From the NCBI GenBank assembly GCA_031291475.1, contig JARLIY010000127.1, positions 1-33,844 of the forward strand: a stretch of 33,844 nt of DNA, in the 5' to 3' direction. The notes below the pieces were generated by a model. The model saw only the letters and a list, made by a program, of their open reading frames with translations, did no database searches and had not been told where the DNA came from. Numbering within the stretch: position 1 is the stretch's first letter; each line of letters starts with the position of its first letter. The translations under genes and the position numbers were made by a program. Shown piece by piece: positions 8,247 through 17,424 of this stretch. The stretch comes from Xanthobacteraceae bacterium (GTDB lineage Bacteria; Pseudomonadota; Alphaproteobacteria; Rhizobiales; Xanthobacteraceae).

Positions 8247-10310
8247 ATGGCGTGGCGAGGGGGTCGAAAGCGTGCCGGGAATGGCGAAGGCTTCGATTTA
8301 CGCCTTTGGCCGGACGATCGCATCGGCGGCCCGCCCAAAGGGCGCGGCACCGGCCGGCCGTCGCCGCGGCGAGGACGCCGCAAAGGCCGCTCCGGCATCT
8401 TCCGCCTGATCTATTGGGGCGCGGTGCTGGCGCTGTGGGCGGTCATCGCTGGCATCGGCACGCTCGTCTGGATCGGCATCCACCTGCCGCCGATCCAGTC
8501 GCTGGAAATTCCCAAACGCCCGCCCTCGGTGCTGATCCTCGGCTTAAACGGCGCGACGCTCGCCACCCGCGGCGACATGGGCGGCGCGGCGGTGCCGCTT
8601 AACGAGCTGCCGGATTACGTGCCCAAGGCGTTCATCGCCATCGAGGACCGCCGCTTCTATTCCCATCATGGCGTCGACCCGTGGGGAATTTTACGCGCCG
8701 TCGTCGCCGACGTGATGCATCGCGGCACCTCGCAGGGCGGATCGACCATCACCCAGCAGCTCGCCAAGAATTTGTTCTTGACGCAGGAGCGCACGGTCTC
8801 GCGCAAACTGCAGGAGGTGGCGCTGGCGCTGTGGCTCGAGCACAAATTTTCCAAGGTGCAGATCCTCGAACTCTATCTCAACCGCGTCTATTTCGGCTCC
8901 GGCGCCTACGGCGTGGAAGCGGCAGCGCAGCGCTATTTCGGCAAGTCGGCGCGGCAGTTGACGCTCGCCGAGGCCGCGATGCTGGCAGGCCTCGTGCAGT
9001 CGCCGTCGCGGCTGGCGCCGAGCCATAACCCGGACGGCGCCGAGCGCCGCGCGCGGATCGTGCTCGCCGACATGGCGGAGCAGAAATTGATCGGCGACGA
9101 CGCCGCGAGACTGGCGCTCGCCCATCCCGCCCGCGCGGTCAAAGCTGCCGGCGCAGGTTCCGTCAATTACGTGGCCGACTGGGTGATGGACGCGGTCAAC
9201 GACCTCATCGGCCGCTTCGACGACGATATCGTGGTCGAGACCTCGATCGATCCGGCCCTGCAAGGCGCCGCCGAGCGCGCGCTCACCGAGACGCTGGCGC
9301 AGAAGGGAGAAAAGCTCGGCGTCGGCGAAGGCGCGCTGGTCGCCATGACGCCGGACGGCATCGTGCGCGCGCTGGTCGGCGGCAAGAGCTACGCCGAAAG
9401 CCAGTTCAATCGCGCCATCGCCGCCAAGCGCCAGCCCGGCTCGGCGTTCAAGCCGTTCGTCTATCTGACCGCGATCGAGCACGGGCTCACACCCGACTCC
9501 TTGCGCGAGGATGCGCCGATCGCGGTGAAAGGCTGGAAACCGGAAAACTACGAGCACGAATATTTCGGCCCGGTGACGCTGACGCAGGCGCTGGCCAATT
9601 CGCTCAACACGGTATCGGTGCGGCTGACGCTGGAATTCGGCCCCGCCGCTGTGACCCGCACCGCTTATCGCATGGGCATCACGTCGGTCCTTGAGCCCAA
9701 TGCCTCGATCGCGCTCGGCACTTCGGAAGTATCGCCGCTTGAGCTCGTTTCCGCCTACGCGCCGTTTGCCAACGGCGGGTTCGGCGTTTCGCCGCATGTC
9801 GTCGAGCGCGTGCGCACGGGGGACGGCAAAGTGCTGTACGGGCGCTCCACGCAAGTCATCGGCCGCATCGTCGATGCGCGCTACGTGGCCATGATGAACA
9901 CGATGCTGCACGAGACTTTAGTCAGTGGCACTGCGCGCCATGCCGATCTTCCCGGCTGGGCGGCGGCCGGCAAGACCGGCACCAGCCAGGATTTCCGCGA
10001 CGCCTGGTTCATCGGCTACACCTCGCACCTGGTCACCGGAATCTGGCTCGGCAACGACGACAATTCGCCGACCCGCAAGGCCACCGGCGGCGGCCTGCCG
10101 GTCGAGATCTGGAGCCGGTTCATGAAGGTCGCCCATCAGGGCACGGTGCCCGTGGCGCTCCCGGGCCTCGGCGGCGGCTGGATCGCCGCGCCGCAGAGCG
10201 CCGGCGCCGCGCCACAACCGAGCGCCCCCGGCGGGCATCCCGCGCCAACGGACGGCAGCGACAAAGGTCTCGATTCCTGGTTGCTCGATAAGCTTTTCGG
10301 CCGGCGGTAA
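8247..10310 (+). CDS. Class A penicillin-binding protein (bifunctional transglycosylase/transpeptidase, PBP1 type)
   Basis: The protein (687 residues) has a basic, Gly/Arg-rich cytoplasmic tail of about 50 residues, one membrane anchor near 55-78, then a GT51 transglycosylase domain. This shows EDRRFYSHHGVDPWG near 132, whose Glu is catalytic, and GGSTITQQLAKNLF near 168. The transpeptidase domain follows with SxxK in QPGSAFKPF near 396, SxN in SLNT near 451 and KTG in KTGTSQ near 575. It polymerises and cross-links peptidoglycan in the periplasm. The C-terminus ends in a short Pro/Gly/Ala linker rather than an extra domain. It lies 68 bp after glnD on the same strand. By type it is closer to PBP1A/PbpC than to PBP1B, but I leave the symbol open. 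Confidence 0.93.
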   Translation: MAWRGGRKRAGNGEGFDLRLWPDDRIGGPPKGRGTGRPSPRRGRRKGRSGIFRLIYWGAVLALWAVIAGIGTLVWIGIHLPPIQSLEIPKRPPSVLILGLNGATLATRGDMGGAAVPLNELPDYVPKAFIAIEDRRFYSHHGVDPWGILRAVVADVMHRGTSQGGSTITQQLAKNLFLTQERTVSRKLQEVALALWLEHKFSKVQILELYLNRVYFGSGAYGVEAAAQRYFGKSARQLTLAEAAMLAGLVQSPSRLAPSHNPDGAERRARIVLADMAEQKLIGDDAARLALAHPARAVKAAGAGSVNYVADWVMDAVNDLIGRFDDDIVVETSIDPALQGAAERALTETLAQKGEKLGVGEGALVAMTPDGIVRALVGGKSYAESQFNRAIAAKRQPGSAFKPFVYLTAIEHGLTPDSLREDAPIAVKGWKPENYEHEYFGPVTLTQALANSLNTVSVRLTLEFGPAAVTRTAYRMGITSVLEPNASIALGTSEVSPLELVSAYAPFANGGFGVSPHVVERVRTGDGKVLYGRSTQVIGRIVDARYVAMMNTMLHETLVSGTARHADLPGWAAAGKTGTSQDFRDAWFIGYTSHLVTGIWLGNDDNSPTRKATGGGLPVEIWSRFMKVAHQGTVPVALPGLGGGWIAAPQSAGAAPQPSAPGGHPAPTDGSDKGLDSWLLDKLFGRR

Positions 10311-10360
10311 ATCCACCGAGCCCCCTGGACTCGCTCCACGGCGCGCCGATTGGCGATCGA

Positions 10361-10795
10361 TCAGTATTCCCGCCGCGCCGCCCAAGGGAGTTTATTCAAC
10401 GCCATGAGCGTGTCGGCGTTCGGGCAATAATCCTCCCATACCGGGTCGGCGGAATCGCGCTTGAGGTCTCGGGCGCACCGGCCGCGACTTTCACACATCG
10501 TGCAAACACGCTGCAGATCGCGGAAGGTTTGCGGCTCGATCCGCGAGACTTCACCTCGATCAAGGTCGAGCGACGCCATGCGCTGCAGCAAAAGGTCGGC
10601 CGACTCGGGACTTTCTTTCACCAGCCGGCGGAATTCGGTAACGGAAACGCCGGCATCTTGCGCCATGCGGCTCACTTCCTCTTCCGCGCAGCATCTCAAC
10701 TCCGATGCTGAGCCCGCATTGGCCCATTCGCGGCACCATTGCCAAACAGCTTCGATCGGCGACCAGAATTTTTGTCCAGTTGGCAGGGCTGACAT
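10361..10795 (-). CDS. DUF6455-type small cysteine-rich protein
   Basis: This 144-residue soluble protein has a cysteine pattern in its C-terminal half, CTMCESRGRCARD followed by DYCPNADTL, that resembles the DUF6455 proteins of Bradyrhizobium relatives. A Cys pair (RCC) near residue 35 adds further possible metal ligands. Function is unknown; the spacing would suit a metal or FeS site, but that is inference. The start is well set: GGAGG lies 6 nt upstream of the ATG. It is divergent from the gene at 10970, with an FNR/FixK box between them, so oxygen- or NO-responsive control is plausible. Confidence 0.8.
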   Translation of the reverse strand: MSALPTGQKFWSPIEAVWQWCREWANAGSASELRCCAEEEVSRMAQDAGVSVTEFRRLVKESPESADLLLQRMASLDLDRGEVSRIEPQTFRDLQRVCTMCESRGRCARDLKRDSADPVWEDYCPNADTLMALNKLPWAARREY

Positions 10796-10887
10796 GCGAC
10801 CCTCCGTTTACGTTGCGCCGCGGATAAAAGGCGCGGCGGCAAAATTATTACAGTTGCAACAAATAAGCGCCGGCAACCCGGCGCGCC

Positions 10888-10901
10888 TTGATCTAGATCA
10901 A
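10888..10901. promoter_or_regulatory. FNR/FixK-type binding site
   Basis: The sequence TTGATCTAGATCAA is a perfect palindrome matching the FNR/FixK consensus TTGAT-N4-ATCAA. Its centre is 75.5 bp before the ATG at 10970 and about 99 bp before the divergent start at 10795, so it can serve either gene or both. No convincing -10 element decides the direction. Confidence 0.7.
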
Positions 10902-10969
10902 GTGCCCGGCGCGGTTTTCGCACTTTCGTCTTTTTCGGCTAAGGTGCTGTCACCCGGAGGGAACGGCAC

Positions 10970-11281
10970 ATGAAGCATTTTCTCATCAAATATCGGTTGC
11001 AGGATGTTGCGCCTGACGCCTGGCATAAGGACGTTGCCGCGTTCATCGCCGCACTCGACGCCGATCCGACGCTCAAGGGGAAAATCTCCTACCGCTGCAT
11101 GAAGAGCCGCGACGGCGCCGATTATTATCACCTGGCGGGGGCCGTCGACGAAGCGGCCGTCAAAGCGTTGCAGGCCAGTCCGGTTTTTTACCGCTACACG
11201 GAACAGACGAAGCGCGCCGCGGGCGGCCACGTGGAAGTCTTGCCGCTGGAAATCGTCGCCGAGACGCGCCTCAAGGCGTGA
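10970..11281 (+). CDS. Small ABM-like (dimeric alpha-beta barrel) protein
   Basis: The 103-residue protein has the look of a dimeric alpha-beta barrel of the antibiotic-biosynthesis-monooxygenase kind: a beta start (HFLIKYRL), a helix with DVAAFIAALDADPTLKG, a central strand pair around YRCMKSRDGADYYHLAG, a helix (EAAVKALQASPVFYRYTEQTK) and a final strand (GHVEVLPLEIVAE). No catalytic residue can be assigned. The ribosome site GGAGG is 9 nt before the ATG. A perfect FNR/FixK box upstream suggests induction in low oxygen. Other folds of similar size cannot be excluded. Confidence 0.75.
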   Translation: MKHFLIKYRLQDVAPDAWHKDVAAFIAALDADPTLKGKISYRCMKSRDGADYYHLAGAVDEAAVKALQASPVFYRYTEQTKRAAGGHVEVLPLEIVAETRLKA

Positions 11282-11323
11282 TGGCCGGCGGAGCCATCAG
11301 GCGGAAATCGCGGGCGTCCGCCG

Positions 11324-13477
11324 CTAGATCGGCTTGCTCAGATCGCAATTCTTGATCGGCAATTGCCGGATTCGCCGGCCGGTGGCGGCGAAAATCGCAT
11401 TGCACAACGCCGGCGCGACCGGCGGCACCGGCGGCTCGCCGACGCCGCCCCAGAAATCGCCGCTCGGCACAATCACGGTCTCGACATTCGGCGCGTCCGC
11501 CATGCGAAACATCTCGTAATCGTCGAAGTTTCCCTGTTCGACGCCGCCGTCCTTGATGGTGATCTCGCCGTGGAGCGCCGCCGTCAAGGCAAAGATGACC
11601 GCGCCTTGCGTCTGCATTTCGATCGACAGCGGATTGACGACGTGGCCGCAGTCGATCGCGGAGACGACGCGATGCACGCGCACCGCGCCGCGCTCGACCG
11701 AAACCTCGGCCACCTGCGCGCAAAAACTGCCGCAGGCCTCGGTGACGGCAATGCCGCGGAAGACGCCTTGCGGCGGCGGCGTGAACCAGCCGGCGTGTTT
11801 CGCCGCGGCGTCGAGCACGTCGAGGTTTTTCGGGTTGTCGCTCAACAGCCGGCGGCGATAGAGGTAGGGGTCGATCGCGGCGGCGTGCGCCATCTCGTCG
11901 ATGAAGCTTTCCTTATAGAAGGTGTTATGCGTGTAGTTGATCGCGCGCCATACGCCGAGCGGCACCGGCGTTTGCTGCACCACGTAATCGACCAGATAAT
12001 TCGGCACCTCGTAGGCCATCTCGTCGCCCAGCCCGGCAAGAAAGCTGCGATCGACGAAGCTCATGCCGAAGCCCGGCACCAGCGCGGCGACGAAGGACGG
12101 GCCGGTCAGGCGGACCTTCCATGCGATCGGCATGCCGTCGGCATCGAGACCGGCAACCATGCGCGCCATGCCGAAGGGCCGATAGTAATCGTGCTTCATG
12201 TCTTCTTCGCGCGACCAGACGAGCTTGACCGGCTGCTCCACCTCCTTGGCGACGAGCACGGCCTGGCGGACGAATTCCTGGATCGCGCCGCGCCGGCCGA
12301 AGCCGCCGCCGAGCATGGTGCCGTGGATGGCGACCTTGTCGCTCGCCACGCCGGCGGCGCTCGCCGCCGTCACCAGCGCAGTCGTTGCGTCTTGCGTCGG
12401 CGCCCAGACCTCGACGCGGCCGTCTTTGACATGGGCGGTGCAGGTTTGCGGCTCCATGGTCGCGTGCGCGAGAAACGGCACGGTGTAATCGGCTTCGATG
12501 CGCCGGGCGGCGCGGGCGAGGCCGGCCACCACGTCGCCGTCGGCGCGGCCGACTTGCGATGTCTCCGCATCCAGCGCCGCGCGCACCGCCTCGGCGATCT
12601 TGCCGCTCGACAGGCCGCCGTTGCCGCGATCGTCCCACATGATCGGCAGCACTTCGAGCGCGCGCTTGGCGTGCCACCAGGAATCGGCGACGACCGCGAT
12701 CCCATCACGCAACCGCACCACGCGGCGCACGCCCTTCATCGCGGCGATCGCGCTTTCGTCGACCGATTTCAGCGTGCCGCCGAACACCGGACAGTGGGCG
12801 ATGGCGGCATACAGCATGTCCGGCAAGCGCACGTCGATCGCATAGACTGTGCGCGCGGTTACCTTGTCGCGCACATCGAGGCGCCGGCGCGGCCTACCCG
12901 CGAGCTGCCAATCGCCCGGCTCCTTGAGCGCGACGTCCGCGGGCGGCGCGATCTTTGCCGCGTCCTCGGCGACAACGCCGAATGTGACGCTGCGTCCGCT
13001 CGGCTTGTGCCTGATCGCGCTCATGCGCGCGGTACATTCCGTGGCCGGCACATTCCATCGCGCAGCGGCGGCGGCGATCAGCATTTCCCTGGCGATGGCG
13101 CCGGCCCGGCGCAGATAAAGCTGCGAGGAAGCGATCGAGCGGCTCGCGCCGGTGGACATGTCGCCCCAGACGCGGCCGCGGCGTAAATTCTCCTCCGGCG
13201 AGACGAACTCGGTGCGGACCGTCGCCCAGTCGCATTCGAGCTCTTCGGCGACCAGCATGGCAAGACCGGTCTGCGCGCCCTGCCCCATTTCGGCGCGCGC
13301 GACGCGGATGACGACCGAGTTATCCGCGCCGATCAGCAGCCAGGCGGTCACCTCCGGCGCTTCCTCGGCGGCGGGCGCCGGTCCGAACGGCACCGCCAGC
13401 GCCAGCGCCAGTCCGCCGCCGACCGTGCTGACTCCGACCAGGAAGGAACGGCGGCTCAGCGCCACGCCCGACGTCAT
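11324..13477 (-). CDS. Exported molybdenum hydroxylase large subunit (IorB / isoquinoline 1-oxidoreductase beta-like aldehyde dehydrogenase)
   Basis: From the ATG at 13477 (ribosome site GAAGGA 6 nt upstream) the protein is 717 residues and begins with a Tat signal: SRRSFLVGVS near residues 8-17, then a hydrophobic stretch and an Ala-rich cleavage region. Molybdopterin-binding motifs include GTMLGGGFGRRG and the C-terminal GVGEPPVPPVAPALCNA, whose Glu is the expected catalytic base. This is the layout of IorB-type large subunits, which oxidise N-heterocycles or aldehydes in the periplasm with a small [2Fe-2S] IorA and a c-type cytochrome. Neither partner is in the window. The in-frame ATG at 13552 would place 25 residues before the Tat motif and is less likely. 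Confidence 0.88.
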   Translation of the reverse strand: MTSGVALSRRSFLVGVSTVGGGLALALAVPFGPAPAAEEAPEVTAWLLIGADNSVVIRVARAEMGQGAQTGLAMLVAEELECDWATVRTEFVSPEENLRRGRVWGDMSTGASRSIASSQLYLRRAGAIAREMLIAAAAARWNVPATECTARMSAIRHKPSGRSVTFGVVAEDAAKIAPPADVALKEPGDWQLAGRPRRRLDVRDKVTARTVYAIDVRLPDMLYAAIAHCPVFGGTLKSVDESAIAAMKGVRRVVRLRDGIAVVADSWWHAKRALEVLPIMWDDRGNGGLSSGKIAEAVRAALDAETSQVGRADGDVVAGLARAARRIEADYTVPFLAHATMEPQTCTAHVKDGRVEVWAPTQDATTALVTAASAAGVASDKVAIHGTMLGGGFGRRGAIQEFVRQAVLVAKEVEQPVKLVWSREEDMKHDYYRPFGMARMVAGLDADGMPIAWKVRLTGPSFVAALVPGFGMSFVDRSFLAGLGDEMAYEVPNYLVDYVVQQTPVPLGVWRAINYTHNTFYKESFIDEMAHAAAIDPYLYRRRLLSDNPKNLDVLDAAAKHAGWFTPPPQGVFRGIAVTEACGSFCAQVAEVSVERGAVRVHRVVSAIDCGHVVNPLSIEMQTQGAVIFALTAALHGEITIKDGGVEQGNFDDYEMFRMADAPNVETVIVPSGDFWGGVGEPPVPPVAPALCNAIFAATGRRIRQLPIKNCDLSKPI

Positions 13478-13634
13478 TGTTCTTCCTTCGATCTCACCGT
13501 GGGGCGGGCGGCTGCGGGACGGCCGGGAGAGAACATCGTCACGATCAATCATAGCAGGTCGCCGCGCCCCATTTTATCCTAACAAACACGGGGGGCTAGG
13601 CAACGCCGATTTGCGCCTTTTGGTTGAGAAGCGC

Positions 13635-14825
13635 TCAACGCCCCTGCTCCCGCAGGCGGCGCGTGAACGCCCAAAGCACGAGCGTCAGGCAGCCCATGGC
13701 GACCACCACGCCGGCAACCGGCCAGGCGGAGCGGCCGAGATAGTTGCCGACGAACGTCGCGACGAAGGCTGCGACGGCCTGCTGCACCAGCCCCATCAGC
13801 GAGGCGGCGGTGCCGGCACGGTCGGGAAAAGGGGTCAGCGCGCCGGCCATGGCCTGCGGCACGGAAAGCCCGAGGCCGGCGAGGTAAAGCGCCATCGCCG
13901 CCACGAGCCAAACGCCCGGAATGCCGGCGGCAACAACGGCCGCCAAAGCCAGGCCGCCGGCGGCCAGCATCATCGCCCCGAGCCCCATGGTGCGATCGAG
14001 CCCGAGCCGCACCACCAGCCGCGCGGCGATCGTCGATCCCGCCATGTAACCCGCCGCCCCCAGCGCAAAAGTAAAGCCGAAGGCGACGGACGACAGGCCG
14101 TAAACGCCCTGCAGAACGACGGAGGCGCCGGATATCCAGGCGAACAACCCGGCGTAGCTGATCGTGAGGATGCCGAGATAGGCGAGATAGCCGCGATGCA
14201 CCAGCACCGCGCCGTAGCCGCCGACCACGGAGGATAGCGAGACCGGCCGGTCAGCGCGCTGGCGCAAAGTCTCCGGCAACAATCGTGCGGCCACGACGAG
14301 GGCGATCACTGCGAATGCGGCCATGGCGACGAAGCTGGCGCGCCAGCCGAACGCGGTTTGCAACACGCCGCCGATCATCGGCGCCACGATCGGCGCGAAA
14401 GCGCTGATCGATCCCATCAGCGACAATTCGCGCGCCGCCTGCACGCCGGAATAGAGATCGCGCACGATGGCACGCGCCAGCACGATCGAGCCCGATCCGC
14501 CGATGCCTTGCAGGAAGCGCGCGCCGATCAAGGGCGTGACCGATTGCGTGGCGATGCAGACGAGCGTGCTTGCAAGATAAAGGGCGACGGCCGCCAGCAG
14601 AACCGGGCGGCGGCCGTGGCGGTCCGAAACCGGGCCGTAAATCACCTGCCCGACGGCAAAGCCGATCAGGTAGCTCGGCACCGTCAACTGCACGCGCGCG
14701 ATCGGCGCGTGCAGGACGTGAGCGATGTCGGGCAGCGATGGCAGATACATATCCATCGACAGCGGCCCGAGCGCGCTCAGCATGGCGAGCAGGATGGTCA
14801 GTGCGAGCGTACCGGGGCGAAGCAT
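13635..14825 (-). CDS. Bcr/CflA-family MFS drug efflux transporter
   Basis: This is a 396-residue protein with 12 predicted membrane segments by eye. The N-terminal LSMDMYLPSLPDI is typical of the Bcr/CflA (DHA1) group, and MFS motif A GPVSDRHGRRPVLL follows near residue 64. The segment GSGSIVLARAIVRDLYSG near 110 is a common Bcr/CflA signature. It exports drugs or metabolites by proton antiport; the substrate cannot be read. The gene is upstream of, and co-oriented with, the IorB-like gene (157-bp gap) and divergent from the CoxL-like gene (110-bp gap with possible promoters for both). The start has no strong ribosome site. Confidence 0.88.
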   Translation of the reverse strand: MLRPGTLALTILLAMLSALGPLSMDMYLPSLPDIAHVLHAPIARVQLTVPSYLIGFAVGQVIYGPVSDRHGRRPVLLAAVALYLASTLVCIATQSVTPLIGARFLQGIGGSGSIVLARAIVRDLYSGVQAARELSLMGSISAFAPIVAPMIGGVLQTAFGWRASFVAMAAFAVIALVVAARLLPETLRQRADRPVSLSSVVGGYGAVLVHRGYLAYLGILTISYAGLFAWISGASVVLQGVYGLSSVAFGFTFALGAAGYMAGSTIAARLVVRLGLDRTMGLGAMMLAAGGLALAAVVAAGIPGVWLVAAMALYLAGLGLSVPQAMAGALTPFPDRAGTAASLMGLVQQAVAAFVATFVGNYLGRSAWPVAGVVVAMGCLTLVLWAFTRRLREQGR

Positions 14826-14935
14826 GAGTGAGAATCCGGAAGGCCGTTAAAGCACCCGAAACGGCCCGCCTGTCGTCGGCGGTTTTGGTTATAAAGGGGC
14901 CGGCGATACCCTGACAGAGCGTTGCGGAACAAGGC

Positions 14936-17281
14936 ATGGCTGCAAAATCGGAGGGTCGCGCGGCGCCCGAGCCGCGCGTTGAGGACGATGTTCTCGTCCG
15001 CGGACGCGGCCGCTACGCCGCCGACGTGCCGCTGCCGCAACAGACCTACGCCTATTTCGTGCGTTCGCCGCATGCTTTCGCCCGCATCGTCGGCGTGGAG
15101 ACGACCGCAGCGCAGAACGCGCGCGGCATCGTCGGCGTGTTCACGGCTAAGGATATGGAAGGGGTCGGCAATCTCGGCCGGCATCCGCCGCTCAACGGCC
15201 GCGGCGGCAAGGGCCTGATCGTGCCGCATCGCCCGGCGCTCGCCGGCGAGCGGGTGATGCATGTCGGCGAGCCGGTGGCAATGGTGGTCGCCGAAACCGC
15301 GGCCGCAGCGCAGGACGCCGCCGAACTCGTCGCCGTCGAATACGAGGCGCTGACGTCGGTGATCGACGCGCGCGCCGCGCTCGCTCCCGGCGCGCCGCAA
15401 GTCTGGCCGCAGGCGCCGGGCAATCTCGCGGTCGACTGGCCGGGGCCGGCCGTCGATCCCGAAGCCAATGCGCGGCAAGTCGACGGCATCTTTGCCGCCG
15501 CCAAATTCGTGGCGCGCATAGCGGTGATGAACCAGCGCATGGCGGTCGCCTCGATGGAGCCGCGCGGCGCCACGGCAAGCTACGACGCCGCCGCCGACCG
15601 CTATACGTTGCGCGTCTGCTCGCAGGGCACCACCGCGATGCGCGATCCCGTCGTCGCCATCATGCAATTGCCCAAGGAGCGCCTGCGCGTCCTGACCGAC
15701 GACGTCGGCGGCGCTTTCGGCCTGAAGACCGGCCCGTATCCCGAATACATCGCGCAGATGGTCGCCGCCAAAAAATTGGGCCGGCCGGTGCATTGGATGT
15801 CGGGCCGCTCGGAGGCGTTTCTCAGCGACAACCAGGCGCGCGACATTTATTCGGAAGCCGAGCTGGCGCTCGACGAGAAGGGACGCTTTCTGGCGCTGCG
15901 CATCCGCAACACCGGCAATCTCGGCGCCTATGTCGGGCCGGTCGGCGCCAATATCCCGACGCTTAATTTCACGCGTTGCCTGCCGGGCATGTACGACATC
16001 AAGCACATCGACATGAGCGCGCGCTGCGCCTTCACCAACACGATCGCCACGGCGCCGTATCGCGGCGCCGGGCGGCCGGAGGCGAATTACGTGATCGAAC
16101 GCGTGGTCGAGGAAGCCGCGCGCGTGACCGGCATCGATCCGGCGAAACTGCGGCGGCGCAATCTCATCCCCGCCTCGGCCATGCCCTACAAGACCGCGGT
16201 CGGCACCACCTATGACAGCGGCGACTTCAAGCCGATCCTCGAGCTGGCACTTTTGCTCGCCGATTACGCCAACTTCAAAGCGCGCCGGCGCGAAGCAAAG
16301 CGCCGCGGCAAATATCGCGGCATCGGCCTTTCCTGCATGCTCGAACACGCCGGCGGCGCGCCGGTCGAGGGCGCGCTGTTCACGTTTCCGGGCGACAACA
16401 CGCTGGTCGTCAATCTCAACGTGCAATCCACCGGCCAAGGCCACGCCTCGGTGTTTCCGCCCCTGGTGGCCGAGCGGCTCGGCATCGCGCGCGACAGGGT
16501 GATCCACAAGCACGGCGATTCGGCACTGGATATCGCCGGCTACGCGTCGGTGGGCTCGCGTTCGGCGATGACCGCAGGCGCTTCAGTCGTCAAATGCATC
16601 GACGTGATGCTGGAAAAAGGCAAGCGCATCGCGGCGCTGCTGCTCGAAGCCGCCGAAAGCGACATCGGCTACGACGCCGGAAATTTCGCCGTGCTCGGCA
16701 CCGACCGCCGCCTCGGACTGTTCGAAGTCGCCGCGCGCGCCGCGGAGCTGAAAAAGCGCGACGCGATCGCCGAGGACCTCGACACCAAGGTCACGACGGA
16801 AACGCCGCTAAGCTTCCCCAACGGCGCGCATGTCGCCGAGGTCGAGATCGATCCCGAGACCGGTCAAATGGACATCGTCGCCTATACCGCGGTCGACGAT
16901 TGCGGCAATGTACTCAACGGCATGATCGTCGAAGGCCAGCTGCACGGCGCGCTGGCGCAGGGACTCGGACAGGCGCTGATGGAGCAGGTGTTCTACGATG
17001 AAGGGAGCGGTCAATTGGTGACCGGCTCGTTCCAGGATTACGCCATGCCGCGTGCCGCCGACATGCCGCCGACCATCCGCGACGAGCTTTTGTGCGTGCC
17101 GGCGACGACCAATCCGCTCGGCGTCAAGGGCGTAGGCGAAGCCGGCACTTCGGCGTCGATCGCGGCGGTGATGAACGCCGTCGCCGACGCCATTCCCGGC
17201 GGCGGCGGGGCGCATCTCGACATGCCGGTCACCGCCGCGCGCCTGTGGAAAGCATGCCGGCGGGCGGAAAATCTTCCGTAA
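14936..17281 (+). CDS. Xanthine dehydrogenase-family molybdopterin-binding large subunit (CoxL/XdhB-like)
   Basis: This 781-residue protein has the a/b-hammerhead start (DVLVRGRGRYAADVPLP), the Mo-cofactor motifs DDVGGAFGLKTG near 260 and APYRGAGRPEANYVIER near 375, and the C-terminal GVKGVGEAGTSAS near 725 with the catalytic Glu. The CODH active-site loop with its Cys is not evident, so aerobic CO oxidation is not supported; oxidation of an aldehyde, purine or other heterocycle is likelier. There is no signal peptide, so it should be cytoplasmic, unlike its neighbour at 11324. The FAD (CoxM) and FeS (CoxS) subunits that such enzymes need are absent from both flanks. The start ATG at 14936 has a weak ribosome site. 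Confidence 0.87.
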   Translation: MAAKSEGRAAPEPRVEDDVLVRGRGRYAADVPLPQQTYAYFVRSPHAFARIVGVETTAAQNARGIVGVFTAKDMEGVGNLGRHPPLNGRGGKGLIVPHRPALAGERVMHVGEPVAMVVAETAAAAQDAAELVAVEYEALTSVIDARAALAPGAPQVWPQAPGNLAVDWPGPAVDPEANARQVDGIFAAAKFVARIAVMNQRMAVASMEPRGATASYDAAADRYTLRVCSQGTTAMRDPVVAIMQLPKERLRVLTDDVGGAFGLKTGPYPEYIAQMVAAKKLGRPVHWMSGRSEAFLSDNQARDIYSEAELALDEKGRFLALRIRNTGNLGAYVGPVGANIPTLNFTRCLPGMYDIKHIDMSARCAFTNTIATAPYRGAGRPEANYVIERVVEEAARVTGIDPAKLRRRNLIPASAMPYKTAVGTTYDSGDFKPILELALLLADYANFKARRREAKRRGKYRGIGLSCMLEHAGGAPVEGALFTFPGDNTLVVNLNVQSTGQGHASVFPPLVAERLGIARDRVIHKHGDSALDIAGYASVGSRSAMTAGASVVKCIDVMLEKGKRIAALLLEAAESDIGYDAGNFAVLGTDRRLGLFEVAARAAELKKRDAIAEDLDTKVTTETPLSFPNGAHVAEVEIDPETGQMDIVAYTAVDDCGNVLNGMIVEGQLHGALAQGLGQALMEQVFYDEGSGQLVTGSFQDYAMPRAADMPPTIRDELLCVPATTNPLGVKGVGEAGTSASIAAVMNAVADAIPGGGGAHLDMPVTAARLWKACRRAENLP

Positions 17282-17398
17282 CGGATCGGCACGCCGCGCC
17301 GGCGGGAACCCGGGAACCGACGACGCCGCAGATCGTTGTTTCCCGCACCCTCTGCGAAGCGCGAAGGCGTCGGCGGCGCGTCGATCGATCAGGAACGC

Positions 17399-17424
17399 GG
17401 GTAAAATCCTTGGGTAAAATCCTT
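17399..17424 (+). repeat. Perfect 13-bp tandem duplication
   Basis: The unit gggtaaaatcctt occurs twice in tandem (17399-17411, 17412-17424). The junction creates TTG GGT AAA ATC, the only plausible start of the small gene that follows. Confidence 0.9.

Noticed and set aside
11363..13186. Plus-strand 607-residue frame opposite the IorB-like gene
   Set aside because: Same shadow effect; no motif, while the minus strand encodes a clear molybdenum hydroxylase.
14798..16513. Minus-strand 571-residue frame opposite the CoxL-like gene
   Set aside because: Shadow composition and overlap with a well-supported gene.
14936..17281. Aerobic CO dehydrogenase large subunit (CoxL)
   Set aside because: The form I active-site Cys loop is not evident and CoxM/CoxS are absent, so only the general xanthine dehydrogenase family is supported.
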